A stretch of 64,000 bases of DNA from Microcebus murinus (Eukaryota > Chordata > Mammalia > Primates > Cheirogaleidae): NCBI RefSeq assembly GCF_040939455.1, contig NC_134109.1, forward strand, positions 69,232,501-69,296,500, in the 5' to 3' direction. The position numbers were made by a program, and so were the translations under genes. This document shows, piece by piece, positions 1-12,860 of this stretch (its first letter is position 1; the number at the start of each line of letters is the position of its first letter). The notes beneath the pieces are model-generated. The model was not told the origin of the DNA. It was given only the letters and a program-made list of their open reading frames with translations, and made no database searches.

Positions 1-31
1 GGATCACAGGCATGAGCAACTGCGCCCGGCT
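1..31 (-). mobile_element. Alu, 5' end only (cut by window start)
   Basis: The sequence reads like the head of an inverted Alu (acaggcatgagcaactgcgc then ccggc). The remainder lies outside the window. Confidence 0.7.
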
Positions 32-39
32 GTGACCAC

Positions 40-292
40 TCTATTTAATACTACAGTTTGTCCCCCATGTGGCCCCTTTACTCTGCTCTACTTTTTTCCA
101 TTACAATTATCACCTTCTAACATATTGTATAACTTATTTATGATGTTTATTGTTTTTTTCTGTTTCTCACCTCTGGCATGTAAGCTCCACAAGGGCAGGG
201 ATCTTTGCTTTGTTCACTGATGTATCCCAGGAGCCAGTAATAGTGCCTGACAGAGGAGGTGCTCAATAAATATTTATTGAACAAATGAAGAT
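40..292 (+). mobile_element. L2 LINE 3' end
   Basis: The stretch has the classic L2 tail order: 'gtaagctccacaagggcagg', then 'ttgttcactgatgtatccc', then 'gtgctcaataaatatttatt' followed by a degenerate gaac/gaatg repeat. No coding capacity remains. Confidence 0.7.
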
Positions 293-468
293 AAAAGTAG
301 AATGGTACATGTTTTGGTCAGACCAATCTGATTAATTCCATCATGTGAGGCTGGGATCAAGGAGAGATGGGTCACCATTTCAGTGTTCTCCATCTTCCGG
401 CAAGATGGCTGGTGAATGCACCACATCCTCCTCTGTTTCAATCACAGCCTCAAGAACATGCCAATCAA

Positions 469-806
<338 letters not shown>

Positions 807-964
807 GAGAATGTGCCAATCAGGAGCACTCGGATGTTTCAATGTGATGTCTTCTACTGAACTCCAAGTACCTTCCCAAGTTGCACTCAATAAAGTTGCT
901 TGGCCCTACTCCACAAACTTCTGTACCCTACTCCAGGCCACTCCAGACTAAAAAACCAACCTCT

Positions 965-1150
965 AGAGCCATGGTTCTTCAACTTGAATAAGCATAAAAA
1001 TCACTGAGAAGCTGGTGATTCTCACAGACTCTGATTCAATAGGACAGAGGAAGGACCCAAAAATATGCATTTTAACAACACCTACCCCCAGCCCCAAGGT
1101 CTCTGCAATAACAAGTATTATTTGGGCCACACCTTGAGGAGCTTTGGTGT
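965..1150. mobile_element. MER5A-like hAT MITE remnant
   Basis: It resembles the MER5A consensus: 'ccatggttcttcaacttg', 'aaaatcactgagaagct', 'ctgattcaatagga' and 'atatgcattttaacaa'. It is diverged and the ends are not sharp. Confidence 0.5.
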
Positions 1151-1919
1151 GCATAGCTAGGTCATTTATCATTAAGGGAGTCTAACGGCTATTTCTTCTC
1201 AATATATCTAACTCCAGTATGTGGCCCTGACCCAGATTAGGACAGAAGAAATAGACCTAAGAGTGGGCTTATTCAGCATAAGTCAGGGGAGTGGCCTGCA
1301 CCTGCACTCTGCTAGATGCTTCCAACTGCCAGGTACAACACAGACTCTTGTCCAGACAGGTACTGATGGACAAAACTGAAAGAGACCCAACATTCCAACT
1401 ACTGAGGGTACTGTTTCTCAAGGTAACTGTTCCTTTCCAGGAAGGGTGACTATTAAGCAGATGTTTCCAAAGGAATAACACAATGAACATCCATCAGACC
1501 TCAGCACAGAGGCTCCTGCATTCTCTGAGAGGCATGGGAAGATGGAAACAAGCCAGAGGCAAGCAGAGTTATTGTGGCTGTCCCGGAGCCCCAGGAATAG
1601 CAAGAGGGCTCTGGCAGCCTAGGGGCGAAGGCACTCAGGAGGATGGTGCAGACAGGGATAGGGAACACCCTGTCAGGTCTTCTTTCAACTTTGTTCTCTT
1701 TCTTCTTTGGCTCCTCCACTCTTTAGGAACTTGCTAGAGGCAAGCATTATTCCTGCCCATCCCACAGAGAGGGAAGACTGGGTCACTCAGATATAATATA
1801 GCTAGGTCAGACCCCAGGACTAGGAATTGAAAAGGAGCCCCAGGTTCCCTCTATTTCCACTAGGTTAAGTTCATAACTTTTACCTAGAGGTCTCCAAAGA
1901 TCAACTTTATTTCCTTTAA
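1151..1919. other. No gene recognised (intergenic)
   Basis: Short open frames on both strands lack homology, splice context or codon bias. Only weak MIR-like text is seen near 1,730-1,880. Confidence 0.5.
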
Positions 1920-2125
1920 CAATAACAATAATAATAGTGAACAACTTTTACTAAGCAATCCCTTTATATCAGGTGCTATATTAACTCATCTAATTTACCA
2001 GCTCTGTGAAATAGGGATAATTATTATATCCATTTTTACATATGAAGAGACTGAAGCAAGAAGAGGTTAACCAGTGAGAGGAACAGCTGAGATTCTGACC
2101 TCACAGACTGGGCTAAAGAGCCCAT
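1920..2125 (+). mobile_element. MIR SINE
   Basis: It carries the MIR core order: 'tatcaggtgctatattaac', then 'atccatttttacatatgaag', then 'gagactgaagcaagaagagg'. Confidence 0.6.
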
Positions 2126-2159
2126 TCTTAAAAAAAAATAATAATAATAATTAATTCAC

Positions 2160-2440
2160 TCATTTAATTAAAAAATAAAATTTTTTATACATTTATTATG
2201 TACAATGTTTTGAAATATGTACACATTGTGGAAGAGCCTCAATTGAGCTAATCAAAATATGTATAACTCATATACTTAGTTTTTGTGGTGAGAACGTTTA
2301 AAATCTTCTTAGTGATTTTCAAAAATATAACACATTGTTATTAGCTATAGTCACCATGATGTACAATAGATCTCTTGAACTTATTCCAAAAACTGAATTC
2401 TTGATTTTATCCCAAACTTACTCCCCTCACAGTGTTTCTC
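2160..2440. mobile_element. L1 3'-UTR-type fragment
   Basis: The text 'gaaatatgtacacattgtgg', 'gtggtgagaacgtttaaaat' and 'agtcaccatgatgtacaata' matches the 3' UTR of older mammalian L1 families. Confidence 0.6.
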
Positions 2441-4750
2441 AATTAAAGGCAGAGCCCACTTTTTTTTAACTACATTGCTTACTTACTGATTCTGGCCTAG
2501 AGATGGCATGTTAGTTGCTCCAAGTGATAGATACAAAACTAGGTCTAAGTCTCCCAAATTCCAGGACAGTTCTGGGACTTGAGCCCCCCGCACCATAGAA
2601 TCAAGGGCAGGAAAGAATTTTATGGAGTCAGTAGAGTTCACATACCCTCTCAGAGAAATTTTAAGCTGTCTAGCTAGGTAAGCTGGTCCCTTAGTATCCT
2701 ATTCTATAAGCTCTGAACCTGGAATACTTCTATTCCAGGGAGTGTCAAATTTATATATTTCACTATCATTCAACAAATAACTAATGAGCATCTACTCAAT
2801 GCCAGGAACTGTGCTAGGCCTGCAAAAAAGCAATGGAACTACAAGCAGATTATTGCTGTGCAGCAGAAAGTATAAGGTTGGCACTTAGGAATCACCCAAT
2901 AAATGCTAACACATACTCATATCCTACCTTCCTTCCTTTATAAGCTTTAAAAACTTTAAGTCTATGATCTCATGTGATCAACCTAGAGAGATCTCAACCT
3001 AGAGAGAAACGGTGAAACCCAGCTTTAGAGAAGTACTTTATCAAAGGTCACACAGAAAATCAGCTGCAAAGCCAAGGAATGCAGAGCTGCTAAGTCTTGT
3101 CCAGGGTTTTGTTACCTACAGCACATAAATGTCTCCAATCATTTTATAAGTAATCCCTTTTTCATTAATCTTTATTTTTTGCTTAAGTCTGAATTTTTAA
3201 TATAATAACCTTATTAGTAACTGGACCAATCTAGAGAATTCACTCTATGAAAACTGAGCCCTCAGAATCCTCTTGGATTCCCCAACACAACAGACCTTAT
3301 AATCAGGCACAAAAGCAAAGGAACCCAAGAGTCCTATGTTCCCATATCTTTTCTTCCAAATATTATTTACTATTAGCTTTATCACTGAACTAGAAGCTGA
3401 ACCCAGCTAAGCAGACTTTCACCAAGATTCTTTCACTTGGTGAAATCATGTGAAGAGTGTCTCTACCCCCAGATATGACCCAACAATTCTATCAAGGCTT
3501 CTGCTCCAATAAAAACCCCTCAAGAGAGGGGAGTACCTCCACCATTGATTATACCAGGTTTCCATATGACCCTGCATCTGCAGACAGCTAAAATACAGGC
3601 TCCCTACCATGACCACAAAGGTCTGGACCAAGGACCCCAAATCTGTCTGACATGTCTAATGGATTCACTCAGTTGATCTTACATAGTACCTTACACAAAT
3701 GGTCCACTCCAAAGCATACTCTACATTGTAATGACTATTTGAACATGCCCAATTCTTGTCCAAATTGTGAACTCATCTGGGAGAGGGATCTGATCTTGTC
3801 TTAGCCCAGCAGTTTACACAGTGCCTAATACAAAAAGCAGTGCTCAGAAAGAGTTAGTGCATGCCTAGCAAATGCCACCTGTTGCAGATACCATGCTGCC
3901 TAAATTACCCATGCCTAGAGTCATTCCCTTAGGGCCTTCTGCAGACAGATGTTCTGCTCTTACCTATTAATAGTTTAAAGCATTATATCACCTGGAAAGG
4001 AAACAATGAACAAACACATTAGCATTGATCACCTGATATGATTTATTCTCTCCTAACAAAATAAAGCCCTTTGGGAATAGGAGTAGGAAAACATAAAATA
4101 TGATTAAGAAAAGCAGGTAAAGTTCCAGCTCTCAGGGTGCCACAGTGAAGAGGGATCTGACAACTATAGGGGTTAACACAGGACTTGACAGTCCCCTGAA
4201 GTTAGCTCTTTATAAAGGGAGAGTAGGTAAGTGTTGTCAACTCAATCCATCCAGGATAATTTCTGCACCAAATTTAGCAATAAGGGAGCCATGGAGAGAT
4301 TTGGCTTCCCAGAGACATTTGCTTGCTTTTACTGAGGCAAGACTCTCAGCCTTGGATCTTCTAGTTTCACTTCCTCTCCCTTCCCTCTGCAGATTTCAGA
4401 AAGCAATCCCAAAGACCAACCAGCTATTTTCCTCTCTCAGCAGGTCCTGGTTAGGAGGAAACAGAGTTGGCCAATAGGGTACTGGCTCAAATCAGCTTCA
4501 CCCATTTGGAAGTCCCAGCTAATCAGAGCCTGTGAGCACAGTAGGAGATAAGGATGAGGGGAGTGGAGGAGCTCAAAGTACATTCCTCACTGCTTATTGC
4601 CAGAACTGGATCCAAGATCACTGGTTTACTGCCAGCTTGGCAAGACCTTTTGATAAGCTGGTCAGTTAAGTCCAACTGAATACTTACTTCTATCCTGTAC
4701 CTCTATAAGGTTCCTATCTCAATTACCTCCCTGTACACAAAGAAAGATAA
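2441..4750. other. Intergenic stretch with scattered ancient repeats
   Basis: MIR-like pieces are visible at about 2,760-3,100 and an L2-tail-like piece at about 3,750-3,870. The rest looks like unique sequence. I see no exons, tRNA or conserved coding frame. Confidence 0.4.
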
Positions 4751-4757
4751 AGAAGGA

Positions 4758-4802
<45 letters not shown>
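4758..4802 (+). repeat. (TG)n microsatellite
   Basis: About 22 TG units with a single T interruption near 4,786. Confidence 0.95.
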
Positions 4803-4825
4803 AAGGGGAGAGGGCGTGGGGGTAG

Positions 4826-5400
<575 letters not shown>

Positions 5401-6083
5401 ATGACCTCCAAACTCCCTTTCAGCTCTATGCTCTGGACTTTCTTAAATGATCTCTCAATGTCAGTTTTTCTTCATTGATCTGTTCACAGCATCAAGATCT
5501 AGAAGCAAAACTGCCCAACTTGCACTTTCTATGGCCATAGAGGCAAATACTCCCAATTATTCAAGGATCCTAGATCCCTGGGGCTGGAAGAGGCCTCTTA
5601 CCCCTTCCACACATTTACTCTTCCTGTTTGCCTCTACTACTCATGCAGGAGAAAAGTCAAGGAAGGCCTTAAGGAATAGAAAGCTTCCTGAATTTACCTA
5701 CCTCCTTTATTTTTTCTGTAATAACTATTAAGGCAACTGAACATGTTCATGTAGCAAAGTATTTATCACTTCTTGTTTTAAAAAATAAGTGCTTATTTAT
5801 TCGTGTGTGTGTGTGATCCAAAAGTCAGTAGGGTTTAAAGTTGACTGTGCTCCTTACCATTAGGCCAAGCCCATTTTCACTGTGTGCTAGCCAGTGCTGC
5901 CTTATGACCCAGACGCCTCTGCTGAACTGGTGACCATACACATGCACTCTGATCCTATCCTTTAATGGCTTCTACTCCAAGACAGCCTGACTCACACATT
6001 CTAAACAAATCACAAATAGGGCAAAATAATTGTTACCAAACAAAGAAAGTGTTAAAATAGAAAATAAGATCCATAAACATTGG
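5401..6083. other. No gene recognised (intergenic)
   Basis: Unique-looking sequence with a short GT run at about 5,802-5,815. No exon or repeat family was identified with confidence. Confidence 0.4.
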
Positions 6084-6239
6084 AAAGAAAAGAAAAGAAA
6101 AGAAAAGAAAAGAAAAGAAAAGAAAAGAAAAGAAAAGAAAAGAAAAGAAAGGAAGGAAGGAAGGAAGGAAGGAAGGAAGGAAGGAAGGAAGGAAGGAAGG
6201 AAGGAAGGAGAAAGAAAAGAAAAGAAAAGAAAAGAAAAG
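6084..6239 (+). repeat. Compound polypurine tract (AAAAG)n(GGAA)n(AAAAG)n
   Basis: About 13 AAAAG units lead into about 15 uninterrupted GGAA units (about 6,150-6,209), then about 5 more AAAAG units. The plus strand is purine throughout. The long in-frame Lys/Glu or Phe/Ser/Leu readings are an artefact of the repeat. Confidence 0.97.
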
Positions 6240-6659
6240 CAATTTGTTAAAACAAAGTGTTATATAATTCTTCATCAAAAAGCTTGCTGTTGGAGAAGGA
6301 AAAAAAATTCTTCAATTTGCCTCCCCTTGTGCCACTAGGTAATGAAGAGAAGTCATTCTAACTCTAAGCAGAGTAATACCTAAACCATCCCAGGTCTAGT
6401 AGTCACTATAAAAGGGAAATGCAGACAGGCACAAGGATTTTCCAGAAAGACATAAGATTTAGACACTTAGACCCTTAATTAAAAAAAAAAGAAAGAAAGA
6501 AAAGGCTATGTATCTCAGAGAACAAGCCCAGACAGAGGTCAGAAATAATAGGGGAAAAGTTACCCTAGAGTTTAATCAAAAGAGATCTGTCAATATTTGG
6601 CTTTTTCTGCAAGAGACCATCCAATAGAAGCAATTAACATAAAGCAAATTCAGGTGAAG

Positions 6660-7560
6660 AGCTGTGGTTTGTCTGGTGCTGGCAAGGGAAATGGTACTCT
6701 CATACATTACTAGTAGAAGTATAAAATGGTTTAGTCTTTTTCAAGGGCAACTTTTGTCTCCATTAACATTTAAAACTTCTCTCCAGCAATTCTACATCTA
6801 GGCATTTATTGGAGAAATAATTCAACATTCTTGATAATAGCATTGTTTACAATAATTCCCATCATTAGGGAAATAGTTACATGAACTACAGACATTCATT
6901 CTTTTTTTTTTTTTTTTCTTTGAGACAGAGTCTCACTTTGTTGCCCAGGCTAGAGTGAATGCCGTGGTGTCAGCCTAGCTCACAGCAACCTCAAACTCCT
7001 GGGCTCAAGCAATCCTACTGTCTCAGCCTCCCAAGTAGCTAGGACTACAGGCATACGCCACCATGCCTGGCTCATTTTTCCTATATATATTAGTTAGTCA
7101 ATTAATTTCTTTCTATTTATAGTAGAGACGGGGGTCTCACTCTTGCTCAGGCTGGTTTCGAATTCCTGACCTCAAGCAATCCGCCCGCCTCGGCCTCCCA
7201 GAGTGCTAGGATTACAAGCGTGAGCCAGCGTGCTCGGCCCAGACATTTGCTCTTTAGAAGAACACTAGATCTTTGGGCAGAGATATGGAAAGGTATAGTA
7301 TTAAGACATTTTCAAAGTATCTTATTAGGAGAAAAAAGTTACAAAACCCTCCATATAGCATGCTCCCATTTATGTAAAAATAACCACCATAAAACACTCA
7401 CAAAACCATATAGTATCCCTACACATACATAAATGTAAAGAAAAGGGTCCAGAAAGATACACACCTATTTGATAACAGTAATTACAAGAATTTGGGGAAT
7501 AGGGATCAAAAAGGTCTTCCCCTATCTATATTATTTGAAATTTGTTTAGGAATGTATTCA
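6660..7560 (+). mobile_element. Old L1 fragment, interrupted by an Alu
   Basis: The phrases 'cagcaattctacatctaggc', 'tagcattgtttacaataatt' and the text after the Alu ('gcatgctcccatttatgt') match the 3' part of old L1M-type elements. Confidence 0.5.
6901..7239 (-). mobile_element. Alu
   Basis: Full-length inverted dimer. It is flanked by an imperfect target-site duplication (agacattcattctttt / agacatttgctcttt). Confidence 0.9.
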
Positions 7561-7673
7561 TGTATAGTGGATAATCACAAATAACATTTAAAATGAACTA
7601 AGATACAAAAGCTACCTTTATATATGAAATGAAAGATTTCTTTCATTTAAGATGTTATTAAGATGTTATTCAA

Positions 7674-8000
7674 GCCGGGCACGGTGGCTCACGCCTGTAA
7701 TCCTAGCTCTCTGGGAGGCTGAGGCGGGTGGATCGCTCAAGGTTAGGAGTTCGAAACCAGCCTGAGTAAGAGCGAGACCCCGTCTCTACTATACATAGAA
7801 ATAAATTAATTGGCCAACTAAAAATATATATAAAAAATTAGCCAGGCATGGTGGCGCATGCCTGTAGTCCCAGTTACTTGGGAGGCTGAGGCAGGAAGAT
7901 CGCTTGAGCCCAGGAGTTTGAGGTTGCTATGAGCTAGGCTGATGCCACGGCACTCTAGCCTGGGCAACAGAGCAAGATTCTGTCTCAAAAAAAAAAAAAA
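7674..8000 (+). mobile_element. Alu (source of part of duplicated segment A)
   Basis: Full-length dimer flanked by the target-site copies agatgttattcaa and ggatgttattcaa. Its right end forms part of the segment copied elsewhere in inverted orientation. Confidence 0.9.
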
Positions 8001-8277
8001 AGGATGTTATTCAACACCAGGCATAGTATATTCTCACAGTTAGGACCAGGGGAAGGGTGAAGATGAACATCAGACAAGAGCAGGAGGCGTGATGGCCAGG
8101 TATGGTGGCTCACGCCTGTAATCCTAGCACTGTGGGAGGCAGAGGCAGGAGGATCGTTTAAGCTCAGGAGTTTGAGACCAGCCTGAGCAAGAGCGAGACC
8201 CTGTCTCTACTAAAAACAGAAAGAAATTAACTAAAAAATATATATATAAAAAAAATTAGCTGGGCATGGTGGCGCAT
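7918..8277 (+). repeat. Segment A: parental copy of a 360-bp triplicated segment
   Basis: The segment holds the 3' end of one Alu, a 93-bp unique spacer (8,001-8,093) and the 5' half of a second Alu. A reverse-complement copy lies at 10,524-10,882 and a shorter one at 9,571-9,685. Both Alus here are complete and have their own target duplications, so this is probably the ancestral copy. Confidence 0.9.
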
Positions 8278-8421
8278 GCCCATAGTCTCAGCTACTCGGG
8301 AGGCTGAGGCAGGAGGATTGTTTGAGCCCAGGAGTTAGAGGTTGCTGTGAGCCAGGCTGAAACAACGGCACTCGAGCCCAGGCAACAGAGTGAGACTCTG
8401 TCTCAAAAAAAAAAAAAAAAA
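8094..8421 (+). mobile_element. Alu
   Basis: Full-length dimer from ggccaggtatggtggctcac to an A tail. Short target copies (aggaggcgtgat / agaggcatgag) flank it. Confidence 0.9.
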
Positions 8422-8429
8422 GATTAAGA

Positions 8430-8625
8430 GGCATGAGTTCAGATCTTCACTCTGCCACTGACTGGTCCCGTGATCACTGGCAAGCTGCTTAATCTCTCCA
8501 GAGCCTTGGTTCAAGAATTATCTAGCTGGTTCATGGGGAGCTATGAGGTTTAAGTGACCATGTATAAAGCACTTTCCACAGAACTAGCTATAGATAAGCA
8601 CTCAATAAGTGGTAGCCATTTTTTG
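8430..8625 (+). mobile_element. MIR SINE
   Basis: MIR text: 'cttcactctgccactgactg', 'aagctgcttaatctctccag', 'ataagcactcaataagtgg'. Confidence 0.6.
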
Positions 8626-8804
8626 TATTATTAATAATAAATTCTGTATCAAAAATTGGATCCCTGAGATCATTTCAAAGAGAATCTATGTAGCATTTGA
8701 TTATGATTTAGTCTTTATATTAATCATTATTCTTTTTCAAATTACTAACTCTGTGAGTTTCAGTCATTAAATTTTAGAGCTGGAAAGAATCCCAAGAATT
8801 CATC

Positions 8805-8960
8805 TAACCTAGTGGTTCCCAAATCCGCTGCATGATAGAATTAGCTAGAAAGCTTTTGAGGGGAGGGGGGCATATTCCAAGGCTCCACTCCAGACAGGAT
8901 TAGAACTTCTGGGAGGAGGAATCAAAATGATCTCTTTTTAAAAAGACTTTCTATACCTCC
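8805..8960. mobile_element. MER5A-like fragment
   Basis: 'ctagtggttcccaaatccgc', 'tagaattagctagaaagctt' and 'ggctccactccagacaggat' resemble the MER5A consensus. Confidence 0.45.
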
Positions 8961-9119
8961 ACATGCATAGAACACCAGTAGGAAGAGGAAATGAGGGACA
9001 AAGGTAGAAGGAAATTTCATCGTATTCTCTTTTGTAATGTTTAAATTTTGTACCTATTCAAAAAATAAATCCTCAAAAAATTAAATAATAAAAATAAGCG
9101 AATCTAATGCAGGTAAATC

Positions 9120-9530
9120 TAATGCAATCAATTTACAGACCAGAACAGGGACTTTTATGCTTTGACCCAGAAATTCCACTTTAGAAAACTACAGAGATTT
9201 ATGTATAAAGATTGGGTGTCCCTCAAAGGAAAAGGAAAAAAAAAAACCAGCAACGACAAAAAACCTGGAAACATTCTAAATGCCTAGCAAATGAGAAATG
9301 GTTTTATAAATTATGGTACATCCATAATAGAACAGTACATGTTCATTAAGTATGTTTTTAATCTGATTTTCTAATAGCATAGGAAAATATGACACATTAA
9401 GTGAACAAAATAATATAAATGTATATAAATGACCTAATCATAATTTTGGAGTGGGAAGATAGTGGGAAATATGGGGTAAAAAAGTGAAAGGAAATACAGT
9501 ACATATAAGCACAGGGCTGTGCCCTTTTCT
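9120..9530 (+). mobile_element. Old L1 (L1M/HAL1-like) fragment
   Basis: 'tgacccagaaattccacttt', 'gcctagcaaatgagaaatgg', 'ttatggtacatccataatag' match the 3' region of old L1-like elements. It is decayed. Confidence 0.5.
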
Positions 9531-9570
9531 TTCCACTCTCACTGCATCTCATCAGGCCTGCCCCTCTCGA

Positions 9571-9685
9571 AGGCGTAAGCCACCATGCCTGGCCATCACG
9601 CCTCCTGCTCTTGTCTGATGTTCAAATTCACCCTTCCCCTGGTCCTAACTGTGAGAATATACTATGCCTGGTGTTAAATAACATC
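9571..9685 (-). repeat. Segment B: 115-bp copy, inverted relative to A
   Basis: Identical over all 115 bp to 10,684-10,798, and about 96% identical (5 differences) to the reverse complement of segment A. It contains a short Alu end plus the unique spacer. Neither edge coincides with an Alu terminus, and there is no A tail or target duplication. Confidence 0.95.
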
Positions 9686-9700
9686 AGGCTTATTGAAGCC

Positions 9701-9741
9701 TATTCCTTAGGCTTCAAATCCCACTGGAAGCCTAAGGAATA
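9701..9741. repeat. 15-bp perfect inverted repeat (hairpin)
   Basis: Arm tattccttaggcttc (9,701-9,715) pairs fully with 9,727-9,741 around an 11-nt loop. It lies 16 bp beyond the edge of segment B. Confidence 0.95.
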
Positions 9742-9781
9742 TTATCCTATTTAGTTGCCTATCTTACTTATCACATAATTA

Positions 9782-10098
<317 letters not shown>

Positions 10099-10389
10099 AA
10101 AGAGCTTCTTTCAGAGAATAAATATTTGCCACAACTAGCAATGTCATAGGCTCTAAAGCCAGATTCTACCTTGACATATGGTTATATATTAATCCACAAA
10201 TTTACTAAGTAGTTGCTAATATGTAAGGCTTTAGGCCAGTGCTGTTTTTACCTCATTCTAAAGACTGGGTTTCTGCCCTGAAAGAGCTACCCATTATGTG
10301 GACAGGTAAGAAAGAATAAGTAACAATGTAAGATGATACAAAAGAAACAAGGGCAACAAGCGCTACGTGAGTTCACATCTGTGCACATA

Positions 10390-10925
10390 TGTCCACTGAG
10401 AGTGAGTTACTGTGCTTTGCTCTGTATGGCATTTCCCCACCTCTGAACAGGAATATAAACCCCTTAGATGTAGTAGCTCTACCTCATTCATTATTTTTGT
10501 ATTTAACACTAATGTCTAAATTAGCCACCATGCCCAGCTAATTTTTTTATATATATTTTTAGTTGGCCAATTAATTTCTTTCCATTTTTAGTAGAGGCAG
10601 GGTCTCGCTCTTGCTCAGGCTGGTCTCGAACTCCTGAGCTCAAACGATCCTCCTGCCTCTGCCTCCCACAGTGCTGGGATTATAGGCGTAAGCCACCATG
10701 CCTGGCCATCACGCCTCCTGCTCTTGTCTGATGTTCAAATTCACCCTTCCCCTGGTCCTAACTGTGAGAATATACTATGCCTGGTGTTAAATAACATCTT
10801 TTTTTTTTTTTTGAGACAGAATCTTGCTCTGTTGCCCAGGCTAGAGTGCCGTGGCATCAGTCTAGCTCACAGCAACCTCAAAAAGTAGAAAGTAGGTGCT
10901 CAATAAATTGATACTCTATGTTCTG
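10390..10925 (+). mobile_element. L2 3' end split by segment C
   Basis: L2-tail text before 10,524 ('aacaggaatataaacccctt', 'agctctacctcattcatt') resumes at about 10,886 with 'gtaggtgctcaataaattga'. Segment C therefore landed in an existing L2. Confidence 0.55.
10524..10882 (-). repeat. Segment C: inverted ~360-bp copy of A
   Basis: The reverse complement of 7,918-8,277: half an Alu, the same unique spacer, then the tail end of the neighbouring Alu. Both Alu pieces break at non-terminal positions. The copy therefore came from rearranged genomic DNA and not from ordinary Alu retrotransposition. Confidence 0.93.
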
Positions 10926-10929
10926 CATA

Positions 10930-11590
10930 ATTAATATGCAAATATTTTTGAGTGAATTATTACAGCAATAATGGTAAGGAATGGCATCTAATTAAGTGAA
11001 TGGTGGTTAGGGGAATATAAGAGTACTTGCCCCTGGTACATTTCAGACTGAAAAAGGTTGAAGTAGCTACCATCAGGAGGTTTTGCCAACCTACTGGACA
11101 CCTCCCAGACTTCAGTTCTTGGTGGAAGGGTCAGGCAGGGGGGAGTTTAGATATGTTCTGAATATGGTTTTCTTTATTTTTCAGAGGACAAAAGCAATGA
11201 CAAGCAAGCTGTCCCTACGTTTTCAGGTTGGGCCACAGGAGTGACCTTAGCAGAGTCCTTTGTGCCAGCCATATACTTGTTGATCCATACCGCATCTTCC
11301 CTTCTCCTGGCCCCATGCAGAACTCCAGTTTTTCTCTTCTCTCTCTACCCCTCAGTCAAGGACAGAAGCCATGCTAGCCATCAGACAACCATTATCGGAA
11401 GTCCTAGCTATGAATCAGTGCTCTAAACCTCCCAGGAAAACAATGATCTGATTTGAAGATGAAGGTTCATCCCTAATATGCTGATAGGACCACAAAGAGC
11501 AAACTCAAAAGTTCACCCTAGAGCAATGAGGAAAGAGAACAGAGACTGAATCCTGAATTTTCCCATTCTGGATTTTTCTTGGTTCTCTAA
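10930..11590. other. No gene recognised (intergenic)
   Basis: Mostly unique sequence. There is no splice-flanked conserved frame. Confidence 0.4.
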
Positions 11591-11597
11591 GGACATA

Positions 11598-12045
11598 CCG
11601 TGTTTCCCCGAAAATAAGACCTACCCATAAAATAAGCCCTAGCAGGATTTCTAAGCATTTGCGCAACATAAGCCCTACCCCGAAAATAAGACCTAGTGAT
11701 GGGCGTGGCTACACAGCATATCTGTACAACTCATACATTTCATCATGGAGTGGTAAAGAAGATGAGCAGCCCTTCCCATCTGCCCCATGAGAGCTCTACT
11801 GCTTGACATGAGAGATTGGGGCCAATGGTTCTAAAGGAAATAGAGTCGCAAGAAATTCAGGATGGAATTTGGGGTTTGGAGAGTTATGATGATGTTCCAG
11901 AAGTCGACTTAACTATATTTGAATAAATGTAGATTGTTGTGCCGTACTTAAAAAAAATAACACATCCCCTGAAAATAAGCCCTAGGGTGTCTTCTTGAGG
12001 AAAAATAAATACAAGACTCTATCTTGTTTCGGGGGAAGCACACAC
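11598..12045 (+). mobile_element. TIR-bounded non-autonomous DNA transposon (Tc/mariner-like)
   Basis: Inverted ends gtgtttccccgaaaataag (left) and a diverged gtgcttcccccgaaacaag (right, read inward) bound about 448 bp. A TA dinucleotide sits outside each end (11,596-11,597 and 12,046-12,047), as expected for Tc/mariner integration. Sub-terminal repeats 'aaaataagccctag' occur at both sides. No transposase frame is left. Confidence 0.75.
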
Positions 12046-12049
12046 TACA

Positions 12050-12607
12050 GGATTAGTATTTGTTTATTTGGAAAAAACCTTCAACATACCTCCCCTGGCC
12101 TTGGGCAAACTTTAACCATTCCCAACAGATAAGAATTTACCTCCTAAAGAGATCCTTCAGTAGAGCAATCCACTGCCTTGCAACAAGGAAGTTCTCCTTC
12201 ATTTCTAACCTAAAGTACTCCTATTAAAATTAAAATTTATTTCTTTAGAAGACATTTAAGGCAGGAAATTAGCATCCTCTGTGTCACTATTTTTCAGGTT
12301 ATTCATGCATGCTAATGTTTGAGATTCACAGCTCTACCTCCTAACCTTTAGAGGTTTCAAGACACTTTCATTTCTCCAGTGCTAATAATCCAAATTATTT
12401 TCCTTTTTAATAGGTTCCATGTTTTCCCTTCTCTGTCTTTTCATACTTCTCTCAGGTTTCTTTCCACTCTTAGATTGTTCTTTCCTCCTTTATTCCCCTT
12501 CCCCCTACCTTCCCATTCCTAAATCTCCTCTCCTTAATGGACAGAAGCCTTGCTTTACCACCCCCCATTTTTCTGACCTGGTATTCTTCCCTGTAGGAAT
12601 GTTAATT
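12050..12607. other. No gene recognised (intergenic)
   Basis: Pyrimidine-rich unique sequence. The 74-codon frame at 12,419-12,643 has a hydrophobic, low-complexity composition and no splice context, so I do not call it a gene. Confidence 0.4.
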
Positions 12608-12860
12608 AGCCTGTGGGATTTAATTAATTCAGCAGCTAATTAAAAATGAGAGAGGAAAAGTGGGAGAGGAGGAGGGCGGGACAGACAGAGCCTGCTTCAG
12701 TGCAGAAGGCACTGCAGATGGTTCTGGGTTGGCTGGCACCATGCCACCGCCCTCCAACCCCCCCCCCAAGCGCACGCACAGCGAGGGGGGAGGGGCAGAA
12801 GTGAGGGGCATAGGCTGGCAGAGTCTCTAGACAGACTCATTCAGTCCTGCCGCGGCTTTG
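12608..12860. promoter_or_regulatory. Candidate regulatory element: TAATTA cluster next to GC-rich promoter-like DNA
   Basis: Three homeodomain-type cores (ttaattaattc, then gctaattaaaa) lie within about 35 bp at 12,615-12,645. They are followed by GC-rich DNA with gggcggg (12,674), C-runs and several CpGs up to about 12,860. The composition differs from the flanks. This is inference from motifs only. Confidence 0.35.

Noticed and set aside
6030..6338. Lys/Glu-rich protein from the AAAAG/GGAA tract
   Set aside because: A direct reading of a microsatellite.
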